Positions 14,492-21,750 of a stretch of 22,686 bases of DNA are shown here, one piece after another. A model generated the notes under the pieces. It saw only the letters and a program-made list of their open reading frames with translations, was not told the DNA's origin and did no database searches. The translations under genes were made by a program, and so were the position numbers. How positions within the stretch are numbered: the stretch's first letter is position 1; each line of letters opens with the position of its first letter. Location: the NCBI GenBank assembly GCA_045128635.1, contig JBGVRS010000155.1, positions 1-22,686 on the forward strand. Direction: 5' to 3'. This DNA is from HGM12587 sp045128635. Lineage in GTDB: Bacteria; Bacillota; Clostridia; Lachnospirales; Lachnospiraceae.

Positions 14492-15748
14492 ATGGCTACG
14501 ATAGTAGAAAGAAAAGGGAAAAAAGGATTTAGTTATGTTGTAGTTTATTATTATAGAAATGAATTAGGAAAGAAGAAACAAAAATGGGAAACTTTTCATT
14601 CAAAAAAAGAAGCAAAAGCCAGGTTGGTTGAAGTCGAATATATAAATCTGAAACACGAAATTACAAATGGTGAATTAAAAACAGTGGAAGATTTAATAAA
14701 AAAATATGTTTCAATATATGGAACAACTCACTGGGGAGTAACAACCTATCCTAAAAATATAGCAACTATAAATAACTATATTATTCCGTTAATTGGAAAA
14801 GTTAAATTAAGAAATATTAGTACGATGTACCTAGAAAATTTTTATAAAGACTTATTAGAAACTCCAGGGGTGGTAAATCCAGCAACAGGAAAAGGAAGTG
14901 AAAAAATTTCTTTAGGTGTAATTAAAGAAATACACAAAATTTTACATAGTGCCTTTAAACAGGCGGTGAAATGGAACATTTTTATAGGCAATCCAGCAAG
15001 TGGTGCAGGATATGTTAAACAGGAAGAGACTGAAAAAGAAGTTTGGGATATAAAAACTGCAAAGCACGCTGTGAAAGTATGTAAAAATAATCTTCTAAAA
15101 CTCGTTTTAAATCTTTTGATTGCTTGTACTCTTCGTTTTGGCGAATTGCGCGGATTAAGTTGGGATTGTATAGATATTTCTAAAAAGGCAATTGATAAAA
15201 ATATAGCATTTATTTATGTCGACAAACAGATACAAAGAGTTAAAAAAGAAGCTCTTGAAAAAGTTAAAAAGGAAGAGGTTATACTAACATTTCCAATAAA
15301 ACGTAAAAGTAGTCAAACGGTTCTTGTATTAAAAAAATTAAAAACAAAAAAAAGTATCAGAAAAATATATGTGCCTAAAACGGTTGCAGTAATGTTGTGT
15401 GAATGGAAAGAAGAACAGGATCGTGTAAAAGAAATTATGGGTGCAGAATATAAAGATTATAATTTGGTTTTTGCAGATTATAATGGTTTGCCAATGGGGG
15501 ATTCAAAAATCCGTAATGCATTTAGTGAGTTTATTGAGGAAAATAATCTTCCAAAAGTTGACTTGCACTCATTAAGACATTTGAGTGTAGGATATAAATT
15601 AAAACTTACTAATGGTGACATCAAAAGTACACAAGGCGATTCTGGTCATGCGCAGGCAAATATGGTTACAGATACGTATGCTCATATTTTTGATGATGAT
15701 AGAAAGGAAATTGCATTGTTATTTGAAGAAAAATTTTATGCTGATTGA
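14492..15748 (+). CDS. Tyrosine-type site-specific integrase
   Basis: 418-aa phage/ICE-type integrase that cuts and joins attachment sites through a covalent phosphotyrosine. AAGGAG (14479-14484) precedes ATG 14492. The N-terminal arm-binding domain spans about 1-60 (ERKGKKGFSYVVVYYYRNEL), the SAM-like core-binding domain about 63-170, and the catalytic domain about 185-410. Catalytic residues are visible: Arg215 in TLRFGELRGL, His359/Arg362 in HSLRH, His386 in SGHAQ and Tyr396 in DTYAHIF. All are intact. It points toward a tRNA-Arg fragment 253 nt away, which is the probable attachment site. The gene is Lys- and AT-rich compared with the sugar genes to the right. Confidence 0.93.
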   Translation: MATIVERKGKKGFSYVVVYYYRNELGKKKQKWETFHSKKEAKARLVEVEYINLKHEITNGELKTVEDLIKKYVSIYGTTHWGVTTYPKNIATINNYIIPLIGKVKLRNISTMYLENFYKDLLETPGVVNPATGKGSEKISLGVIKEIHKILHSAFKQAVKWNIFIGNPASGAGYVKQEETEKEVWDIKTAKHAVKVCKNNLLKLVLNLLIACTLRFGELRGLSWDCIDISKKAIDKNIAFIYVDKQIQRVKKEALEKVKKEEVILTFPIKRKSSQTVLVLKKLKTKKSIRKIYVPKTVAVMLCEWKEEQDRVKEIMGAEYKDYNLVFADYNGLPMGDSKIRNAFSEFIEENNLPKVDLHSLRHLSVGYKLKLTNGDIKSTQGDSGHAQANMVTDTYAHIFDDDRKEIALLFEEKFYAD

Positions 15749-15858
15749 GTTTACGGGATATACTATCGTGGACAAAACATTAAAAATATGTTACGATAAT
15801 TACGATATAATTCAAGCAAGCATGACTTTTATTTTCACTTTGCATTGGAATTATTCTA

Positions 15859-15930
15859 GTTATTAAATAATAACCAGAAAACAATTCCCGAATATTAGCA
15901 GTAGCTAATAACCAGCTAATATAACTGGTT
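15859..15930. repeat. Palindromes and repeated TAATAACCAG in the attachment region
   Basis: A perfect 16-bp palindrome GTTATTAAATAATAAC (15859-15874), TAATAACCAG twice (15868-15877 and 15906-15915), and AACCAG (15910-15915) with CTGGTT (15925-15930) as an inverted repeat. They lie between the integrase gene and the tRNA fragment, where accessory binding sites are expected. Nothing is recognised in 15749-15858. Confidence 0.55.
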
Positions 15931-15970
15931 TTAACAGGTGTTAACAAGTCTTAACTAAGCTCAACATAAT
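15931..15970. repeat. Four tandem 10-bp repeats (integrase or excisionase arm sites)
   Basis: TTAACAGGTG, TTAACAAGTC, TTAACTAAGC and TCAACATAAT follow one another without gaps; the consensus is TTAAC at the start of each decamer. Repeats spaced one helical turn apart beside an attachment core are typical of integrase arm-type or Xis binding sites. Binding is inferred. Confidence 0.65.
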
Positions 15971-16000
15971 ATGTTTAATTAACAAATAAGAGATTATAGT

Positions 16001-16074
16001 GTCCCCTGTGGGAATCAAGCCTATAATAAGGGCCTCCTAAGCTCTAGTTGTGGGTTCGATTCCCGCAGGGGACG
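16001..16074 (+). other. Attachment junction: 3' half of tRNA-Arg(CCT) with a non-tRNA 5' half
   Basis: From about 16029 to 16074 the sequence folds as a tRNA: anticodon stem AGGGC/GCTCT with loop CTCCTAA (anticodon CCT), T-stem GTGGG/CCCGC with loop TTCGATT, acceptor strand AGGGGAC and discriminator G. The 5' half keeps a matching acceptor GTCCCCT at exactly tRNA length (74 nt) but has no D-stem and no GG in the D-loop. Instead GTCCCCTGTGGGAATC (16001-16016) is the inverted repeat, with one mismatch, of GATTCCCGCAGGGGAC (16058-16073). I read this as the right attachment site of the element, carrying only the 3' end of the target tRNA. An intact tRNA is expected at the left end, outside the window. 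Confidence 0.6.
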
Positions 16075-16078
16075 GTAA

Positions 16079-16120
16079 AACAGTATGGTTTTGAACAGGC
16101 AAAATCATGCTGTTTTTTTT
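16079..16120 (+). terminator. Strong terminator behind the tRNA fragment
   Basis: A 15-bp stem, 16079-16093 with 16100-16114, with two G-T pairs, a 6-nt loop AACAGG and a run of eight T residues. It is placed as the terminator of the tRNA transcript, and also shields the lacI-type gene. Confidence 0.85.
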
Positions 16121-16141
16121 GTGCAAAAAAAGGAGTGTTCA

Positions 16142-16170
16142 TTGAAAAAACGACAGGAATAGCATATGAT
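16142..16170 (+). promoter_or_regulatory. Promoter of the LacI-family regulator / sugar operon
   Basis: TTGAAA (16142-16147), a 17-bp spacer and TATGAT (16165-16170). No clear LacI-type palindrome was found between it and the start codon. Confidence 0.7.
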
Positions 16171-16201
16171 AGAACTATGAATTTAATTTGGGGGTCTATG
16201 C

Positions 16202-17224
16202 ATGGCAGTTACAATAAAAGATGTGGCGGCGTTAGCGGGGGTTTCGCCATCCACAGTATCAAGAACCTGTAAGGACAATCCGTCCATTAGCAGGGAAACA
16301 AAAGAGAAGGTAAGAAAAGCAATGCTGCAGCTTGGTTATGAGCCAAATTTTCAGGCAAGTAATCTGGCAAGTCAGAATTCCAAGACCATTGGCATCATTC
16401 TGCCGCCTTCTGCAAGAGAAACATTTGAAAATCCATTCTTTTTAGAGACGATTCGAGGAATCAGCCAGTTCTGTAACGGCAGACAGTATATCAGTACCAT
16501 TGTGACCGGACAGAACAGTGAAGAACTTCTCGGTGCTATCCGTACCATGGTGCGAAGCGGTCAGGTGGATGGTTTTATTTTACTGTATTCCAAAGCGGAT
16601 GATGCAATTATTGAATATTTAAATGAAGAAGGTCTTCTTTATGTATTGGTTGGGAAAGCCCAGCAGTTTGCAAACCTGACTATTTATATTGATAATGACA
16701 ATGTTTTAGCAGGAAAAGAAGCGACAGATTATTTGTATGATTTAGGACATCGAAAGATTGCATATCTTGGAAGTGAAAGTATCAAACTTTTCTCTGCAGA
16801 CCGTAAAACAGGTTATCAGTTGTCTATGTTACAGCATGATCTTGTGGCAGAGAAAAAATATATTATTGAAGTCAATGATGTATATCTGGATGAATGTAAG
16901 CCGCTGCTTGAAATGTTACAGTCAGAAGAACGTCCAACTGCAATCGTAGTCAGCGATGATATTCTGGCAGTTTCCTTAGAACGTGTATGTATTCAGTGTG
17001 GATTATCAATTCCGAAAGATTTATCCATTATTTCCTTTAATGATTCGCTGTTTGCAAGACTGACACATCCGCCACTGACATCCATTGATGTCAATTCCTG
17101 TCAGTTAGGAATTGAGGCTGCATCACAGCTGATTAACCATATTGAAAATCCAAACCTTGTGGCTACCAAAATTATTGTGCCGCATTCTTTGATCGAAAGA
17201 GAGAGCTGCCGCAGGATTGTGTAA
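16202..17224 (+). CDS. LacI-family transcriptional regulator (MalR-like)
   Basis: 340-aa repressor controlling sugar genes. The start ATG at 16202 follows GGGGG at 16190-16194. The N-terminal LacI HTH (2-47: TIKDVAALAGVSPSTVSR) is followed by the hinge helix (QASNLASQNSKTIG) and a periplasmic-binding-protein-like effector domain (about 60-335), including the DDILAVSLERV and GLSIPKDLSIISFND segments common to the family. It is followed 21 nt later by a GPH symporter and then a GH13 glucosidase. The family and context suggest it senses maltose- or isomaltose-type oligosaccharides; the effector is inferred. Confidence 0.92.
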   Translation: MAVTIKDVAALAGVSPSTVSRTCKDNPSISRETKEKVRKAMLQLGYEPNFQASNLASQNSKTIGIILPPSARETFENPFFLETIRGISQFCNGRQYISTIVTGQNSEELLGAIRTMVRSGQVDGFILLYSKADDAIIEYLNEEGLLYVLVGKAQQFANLTIYIDNDNVLAGKEATDYLYDLGHRKIAYLGSESIKLFSADRKTGYQLSMLQHDLVAEKKYIIEVNDVYLDECKPLLEMLQSEERPTAIVVSDDILAVSLERVCIQCGLSIPKDLSIISFNDSLFARLTHPPLTSIDVNSCQLGIEAASQLINHIENPNLVATKIIVPHSLIERESCRRIV

Positions 17225-17245
17225 TACAAAAGGAGATTTCTTATA

Positions 17246-18601
17246 ATGAAGAAAAATTATAATCGATGGACATTTGGATTGGGTACAGTTGGTCGAGATA
17301 TGGTCTACACCATGATCAGCATGTATTTAATGTTTTATCTGACAGATGTATTGCAGCTTTCAGATGACGTGCTTTGGTGGGTAACAGGAATCATCATGGC
17401 AGCCAGAGTATTTGATGCATTCAATGATCCGTTTATGGGGGTAATCGTTGATAATACTCATACAAAATACGGGAAGTTCAAACCATGGATCTGCATTGGA
17501 AGTGTGCTTTCAGCGATTCTTACCGTACTTTTGTTTTCTAACTTTGGATTAAACGGCGGTGCATTCATTGTCGTATTTGGAATCATCTATGTATTATGGG
17601 GCATTGCCTATACCATGCATGATATTTCCTACTGGTCTATGCTTCCGACTTTAAGTCAGGATCAGAGAGAACGTGAAGAAATTGGTTCTGTGTCACGTAT
17701 CTGTGCAAGTATCGGACTTTTTGCGGTAGTTACGTTGATTGTTCCGGTGACAGAAGCTATCGGAGGAGCAGTAGGAAGCTTGCAGAAAGGATATTTTATT
17801 CTTTCTATTATATTAGTAGTGATTATGCTGGCATTTCTTTGTTTTACCGTATTTGGGGTAAAGGAACCGATGTTTGGAAATAAAAAAGAAGAGCATACTT
17901 CCGTCAAAGAACTGGTTCGTATCATTTTCAAAAATGATCAGCTGCTTGTCACAGCGCTGGCAATGGCACTGTTCATGATTGGATATTCCACAACCACAAG
18001 TTTTGGACTCTATTATTTTAAATATGTTTACGGTGATGAAGGAATGTATTCAATCTTTGCATTGATCTTGGGCGTTTCCCAGATTTTTGCATTATCAATA
18101 TTCCCTGTACTTGGAAAACGATATCCAAGAAAGAAATTATATGCATTTTCAACAGCATTGGTTGTAACAGGATATTTAATTTTCTTTTTTGCACCGACCA
18201 ATACCATGTTATTTATCGGAATTGCAGGTCTGATTTTATTTATCGGACAGGCATTTATTCAGGTGATGACACTGATGTTTTTAACAGACAGTGTAGAGTA
18301 CGGTGAGTGGAAGTTTGGTAAGAGAAATGACAGTGTCACATTTTCGCTTCAGCCATTTATTAACAAAATGGGTGGTGCTATCGCCAGTGGTGTGGTAGGT
18401 GCCATTGTCATTGTTTCCGGTATGAGTCAGGCCCAGAGCGCAGCGGATATGACTGCATCGGGTATATTTATCTTGAAAATGGCAATGATGGTATTCCCGC
18501 TCATTTGTATTGTGATCGGATTTTTAGTATATCGTTCAAAATACATTTTAGATGAAGAAATGTATGGAAAGATTGTGAGGGAACTGGGTGAACGCAAATA
18601 A
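17246..18601 (+). CDS. GPH-family sugar:cation symporter (MelB-like)
   Basis: 451-aa membrane transporter of the glycoside-pentoside-hexuronide:cation family within the MFS, with about 12 hydrophobic segments. AAAGGAG lies upstream of ATG 17246. The family's N-terminal signature is present: FGLGTVGRDMVYT, then ARVFDAFNDPFMG with Asp57 and Asp61 (cation site in MelB), and DNTHTKYGKFKPWI. The second half has FLTDSVEYGEWKFGKRNDS, the central-to-C-terminal GPH motif. It sits between the LacI regulator and a GH13 glucosidase, so it probably imports short alpha-glucosides coupled to Na+ or H+. The end overlaps a GTG start for the glucosidase frame by 14 nt. The exact substrate is not readable. Confidence 0.92.
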   Translation: MKKNYNRWTFGLGTVGRDMVYTMISMYLMFYLTDVLQLSDDVLWWVTGIIMAARVFDAFNDPFMGVIVDNTHTKYGKFKPWICIGSVLSAILTVLLFSNFGLNGGAFIVVFGIIYVLWGIAYTMHDISYWSMLPTLSQDQREREEIGSVSRICASIGLFAVVTLIVPVTEAIGGAVGSLQKGYFILSIILVVIMLAFLCFTVFGVKEPMFGNKKEEHTSVKELVRIIFKNDQLLVTALAMALFMIGYSTTTSFGLYYFKYVYGDEGMYSIFALILGVSQIFALSIFPVLGKRYPRKKLYAFSTALVVTGYLIFFFAPTNTMLFIGIAGLILFIGQAFIQVMTLMFLTDSVEYGEWKFGKRNDSVTFSLQPFINKMGGAIASGVVGAIVIVSGMSQAQSAADMTASGIFILKMAMMVFPLICIVIGFLVYRSKYILDEEMYGKIVRELGERK

Positions 18602-18671
18602 ACAGTTGACATTGAACAGTAAAGTTGGAGAACTTTATGCTACACCGGTAGGACATGATACCATCGCATAG
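18588..18671 (+). pseudogene. 5' fragment of the GH13 gene, cut by in-frame TAG
   Basis: GTG at 18588, with TGAGGGA just upstream and inside the symporter end, opens a frame continuous with the GH13 gene: NANKQLTLNSKVGELYATPV, then GHDTIA and TAG (18669-18671). The following VLMQLGVSEKI continues the same domain. I take GTG 18588 as the ancestral start; the stop would come from a single change of a Lys or Gln codon. Confidence 0.55.
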
Positions 18672-18674
18672 GTT

Positions 18675-20429
18675 TTGATGCAGCTTGGAGTGTCTGAAAA
18701 GATAATTACCAACGGATTTGTTTCTAATTTGAAATTAAAAACGCTGGCGACACTTACCAAAGCAAAATTGGGAGAAGGATTTTTTGATTCTCTTCTTACG
18801 TTGGTAAACAGTGAAAAAGATGTGCCATTTGTTTCCCGCGGACCAATCACAAAGAAATGGTGGAAGGAAGCAGTATTTTATCAGATTTATCCAAGAAGCT
18901 TTTATGATACTAACAGAGATGGAATCGGTGATCTTCCGGGAATTATCGAGAAACTGGATTATTTAAAGAATCTTGGTGTGGATGCACTTTGGCTTTCTCC
19001 GATTTATGATTCTCCAAATGATGATAACGGATATGATATCCGTGATTATCATAAAATTATGAAAGAATTCGGAACCATGGAAGATTTCGACAAGCTATTG
19101 TCGGAAGTACATAAGCGAGATATGCGCCTGATTATGGACCTGGTTGTGAATCACACTTCCGATGAACATGAATGGTTCAAAAAAGCATTGGAAAATCCGG
19201 AGTCTAAATATAGAGATTACTATTATTTTAGAAAAGATGATGGCAGCAAAAAGGAACCAAACAACTGGAATTCTTTCTTTGCAGGTCCTGCATGGAATTA
19301 TTATGAAGAGAGTGATTCCTGGGCACTTCATTTATTCTCCAAAAAGCAGATGGATTTAAACTGGGAGAATCCGGAAGTTCGAGAAGAAGTTATTAATATG
19401 GTAAACTGGTGGCTGGATAAAGGTGTTGATGGATTCCGCATGGATGTCATCAACTACATTTCCAAGGCAGAAGGTCTTCCGCAAGGGAATGAAGTGATCG
19501 GCCAGATGATGGGATATTATGGAATTGAACATTATTATTATGGTCCAAAGCTTCATCAGTTTTTAAATGAAATTCATGAAAAAGCATTTGCGCCTCATAA
19601 TGCATTTTCCGTTGGTGAAACACCGGGAATTGGGATGAAAATGTGTCAGCTGGTAACTGGGGAAGAAAGAAAAGAACTGGATATGGTATTTTCTTTCGAC
19701 CATCTGGAAACACCAGGGCATGTGCGCATGGATGATTACGAATATGATTTAAATTATTACAGAGACTACATGATTGACTGGCTGACCAATTATGGAAATA
19801 ACTGCTGGATGTCTGTCTTCTATAATAATCATGATAATTCTCGTATGGTGAATAAGATTACAGAGGATGTGACTTATCATGAAGCAATTATGAAGCTTCT
19901 GGCAGTGATGCAGATGACATTAAAAGGCACACCATTTATCTTCCAAGGAGATGAAATGGGACTTGTAAATTATAAATTTACTTCCATGGATCAGATCACA
20001 GATGTAGAGGCAAAAGGCTATTATGCGGAGTATTTGGAAAAAATGTCTGAAAAAGATGCCTTTGCAAAGATTTTATCAGGAACCAGAGAACATACCCGTG
20101 TGCTGTTGCCTTGGAATGAAAAGCTTCCTGAATATCATGAAGGATTGCATCAGGAGATTCGACATAATATTACGGAGGTCTATAAAGAACTCATTAAACT
20201 TCGTCATTTAGATCAGGCATTTGTATATGGTGAATTTACTGTATTAAATAAGAAGAAAGACAGATTTGTATATAAACGTTCTTTGGATGGCAGAGAATAT
20301 ATTGTGGATTGTAACCTTGGGAAAGAGGAAAAGAAAGCACATATGACAGATGGATATCAATGCATATTCACAACAGGAAGTGAACATGATATATTATCAC
20401 CATATGAAGCGAGAATCTGGAAGAAATAG
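18675..20429 (+). CDS. GH13 family oligo-1,6-glucosidase / alpha-glucosidase
   Basis: 584 codons from TTG 18675 (or 583 from ATG 18678), right behind an in-frame TAG. Residues 1-60 are an N-terminal helical extension; the catalytic (beta/alpha)8 barrel begins at KKWWKEAVFYQIYPRSF. Conserved regions: DLVVNH (155-160), GFRMDVIN with nucleophile Asp257, GET with acid/base Glu315, and NNHDNSR with Asp387. QMDLNWENPEV is the family's region V. Val after the nucleophile is the residue linked in subfamily 31 to alpha-1,6 specificity (isomaltase, dextran glucosidase), so isomaltose and panose are more likely substrates than maltose. There is no signal peptide, so it acts inside the cell on sugars brought in by the GPH symporter. 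The catalytic part is intact despite the upstream stop. Confidence 0.88.
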   Translation: MMQLGVSEKIITNGFVSNLKLKTLATLTKAKLGEGFFDSLLTLVNSEKDVPFVSRGPITKKWWKEAVFYQIYPRSFYDTNRDGIGDLPGIIEKLDYLKNLGVDALWLSPIYDSPNDDNGYDIRDYHKIMKEFGTMEDFDKLLSEVHKRDMRLIMDLVVNHTSDEHEWFKKALENPESKYRDYYYFRKDDGSKKEPNNWNSFFAGPAWNYYEESDSWALHLFSKKQMDLNWENPEVREEVINMVNWWLDKGVDGFRMDVINYISKAEGLPQGNEVIGQMMGYYGIEHYYYGPKLHQFLNEIHEKAFAPHNAFSVGETPGIGMKMCQLVTGEERKELDMVFSFDHLETPGHVRMDDYEYDLNYYRDYMIDWLTNYGNNCWMSVFYNNHDNSRMVNKITEDVTYHEAIMKLLAVMQMTLKGTPFIFQGDEMGLVNYKFTSMDQITDVEAKGYYAEYLEKMSEKDAFAKILSGTREHTRVLLPWNEKLPEYHEGLHQEIRHNITEVYKELIKLRHLDQAFVYGEFTVLNKKKDRFVYKRSLDGREYIVDCNLGKEEKKAHMTDGYQCIFTTGSEHDILSPYEARIWKK

Positions 20430-20440
20430 GAGGATTTCTT

Positions 20441-20749
20441 ATGTCAGTCATTGATATTACAAAATCAAATTATAAACAGGAAGTAGCAGATTATAAAGGT
20501 ACTGTTCTTTTAGACTTTTGGGCAGTGTGGTGTGGTCCATGCCGTGCGGTATCTCCGATTGTTGATGAAATTGCAGAAGAACGCACAGACATTAAAGTAG
20601 GAAAAGTTAATGTGGATGATCAGCTGGAGCTTGGCAGACTTTTTAAAATCACCAATATTCCTACATTGGTGGTTATCAAAGACGGCGAAGTTGTGAAAAC
20701 ACAGATTGGCGCAGTTCCAAAGGAAAAAATCTTAGAATTATTAGCTTAA
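20441..20749 (+). CDS. trxA: Thioredoxin
   Basis: 102-aa cytoplasmic thiol-disulfide reductant. TAGGAGG (20427-20433), overlapping the glucosidase stop, gives a strong start at ATG 20441. The active site WCGPC has Cys31 and Cys34, and the cis-proline is Pro74 in NIPT. The length is that of a complete thioredoxin without a signal peptide. It is 11 nt after the glucosidase gene and 9 nt before an exonuclease gene, so it is transcribed with them although functionally unrelated. No thioredoxin reductase gene is nearby. Confidence 0.95.
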   Translation: MSVIDITKSNYKQEVADYKGTVLLDFWAVWCGPCRAVSPIVDEIAEERTDIKVGKVNVDDQLELGRLFKITNIPTLVVIKDGEVVKTQIGAVPKEKILELLA

Positions 20750-20758
20750 ATAGAAGTC

Positions 20759-21724
20759 ATGAATTATATTATTTTAGATTTAGAATGGAATCAATCGGCA
20801 AAAGGCAAGAATTTCGAAAATAAAGAACTGCCTTTTGAAATTATTCAGATTGGTGCGGTAAAATTAAATGAAACAGGAGAGATACAAGACATTTTTAATT
20901 GTGTTGTACGTCCTTCCGTATATAAAAAATTGCATTCTGCGGTGAAAGAAGTGGTGGCGCTTAGCGACCAGGAGTTGAAGTCCGGTGTTTCTTTTCAGGA
21001 AGCATTTCTGCATTTGATGCGTTTTTGTGAAGATGAGTACATTTTCTGTACCTGGGGTTCTCAGGATCTGTGGCAGCTGCAGCAGAATATGCAGTATTAT
21101 CAGATTGAAAATGCATTTCCAAAGGTCATGAAATATTATGACGTGCAGAAGCTGTTCTCCATTGTTTTTGAAGATGGAAAACTTCGAAGAACGGTAGAAC
21201 ATGCGGTGGATGTGTTTGGATTTGAAAAGGATCTGATGTTCCATAGTGCAGTGAATGATGCCCGTTATGTTGCAAAGATTTTCCAACACTTAATGGAAAA
21301 TAAGGAGGCAATGGAACGAGTTTCTGTAGATTATTTCAAGCCGCCTTTAAATAAGAAAGAAGAAGTTTGTCTGAGATTTAAAACCTACAGCAAATATGTT
21401 TACAGGGTATTTCCATCCAGAGAAGAATCCATGGAAGATAAGGGTGTTACTTCTATTAAATGTCCTGTCTGCAGAACTGCACTTCGCAAAAAAGTGATGT
21501 GGTTTTCAGGAAATTCAAAGAAATATTATTGCGTAGCAAAATGTCCATTCCATGGATTTGTACGTGGAAAAATTCAGATGAAAAGATACGCCAATGACCA
21601 GCATATGGTATTTCCGATTAAAATTGTAAAACCGATTTCGGAAGAAGATGTGGAAAAAATCTGTGAAATGAAAAAACAGGTTGTGGAAAAGAGACGATTA
21701 AAACGTATGAAACAAGGCACTTAA
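20759..21724 (+). CDS. DEDDh 3'-5' exonuclease with C-terminal zinc ribbon (KapD-like)
   Basis: 321-aa nuclease. The N-terminal 180 residues are an RNase T/DnaQ-type exonuclease with all metal ligands: LDLEWN (Asp7, Glu9), SQDLW (Asp103) and FHSAVNDARY (His162, Asp167). This arrangement matches the Firmicutes KapD / sporulation-inhibitor and ERI-1-like exonucleases, which act on RNA or DNA 3' ends. Unusually, the C-terminal 130 residues carry a zinc-binding pattern, CPVC (235-238) and CVAKC (258-262), followed by a very basic tail (KKQVVEKRRLKRMKQ) likely to bind nucleic acid. The ribosome binding site is weak, so it may depend on coupling to thioredoxin. Substrate unknown. Confidence 0.82.
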   Translation: MNYIILDLEWNQSAKGKNFENKELPFEIIQIGAVKLNETGEIQDIFNCVVRPSVYKKLHSAVKEVVALSDQELKSGVSFQEAFLHLMRFCEDEYIFCTWGSQDLWQLQQNMQYYQIENAFPKVMKYYDVQKLFSIVFEDGKLRRTVEHAVDVFGFEKDLMFHSAVNDARYVAKIFQHLMENKEAMERVSVDYFKPPLNKKEEVCLRFKTYSKYVYRVFPSREESMEDKGVTSIKCPVCRTALRKKVMWFSGNSKKYYCVAKCPFHGFVRGKIQMKRYANDQHMVFPIKIVKPISEEDVEKICEMKKQVVEKRRLKRMKQGT

Positions 21725-21750
21725 AGCATATGCTTTAAGTGCCTTATCTT
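21716..21750. terminator. Bidirectional terminator between convergent genes
   Basis: A perfect 28-bp palindrome, GGCACTTAAAGCAT (21716-21729) with its complement (21730-21743), then TTATCTTTT. It contains the exonuclease stop codon and serves the convergent carboxypeptidase gene as well. Confidence 0.8.

Noticed and set aside
15506..15516. AAAATCCGTAA in the integrase gene as a third AbiEi half-site
   Set aside because: Single half-site without its partner, inside coding sequence; likely chance in AT-rich DNA.
16001..16074. An intact tRNA-Arg gene
   Set aside because: Length, anticodon arm, T-arm and acceptor fit, but there is no D-stem, no A14 and no GG in the D-loop; the 5' half is an inverted copy of the 3' end. 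Treated as an attachment junction.
16048..16272. Short reading frame starting in the tRNA fragment
   Set aside because: Crosses the strong terminator and overlaps the LacI gene in another frame; no ribosome binding site.
20864..21289. 141-codon minus-strand frame within the exonuclease gene
   Set aside because: Antisense shadow of a well-supported gene with intact catalytic motifs; composition is not protein-like.
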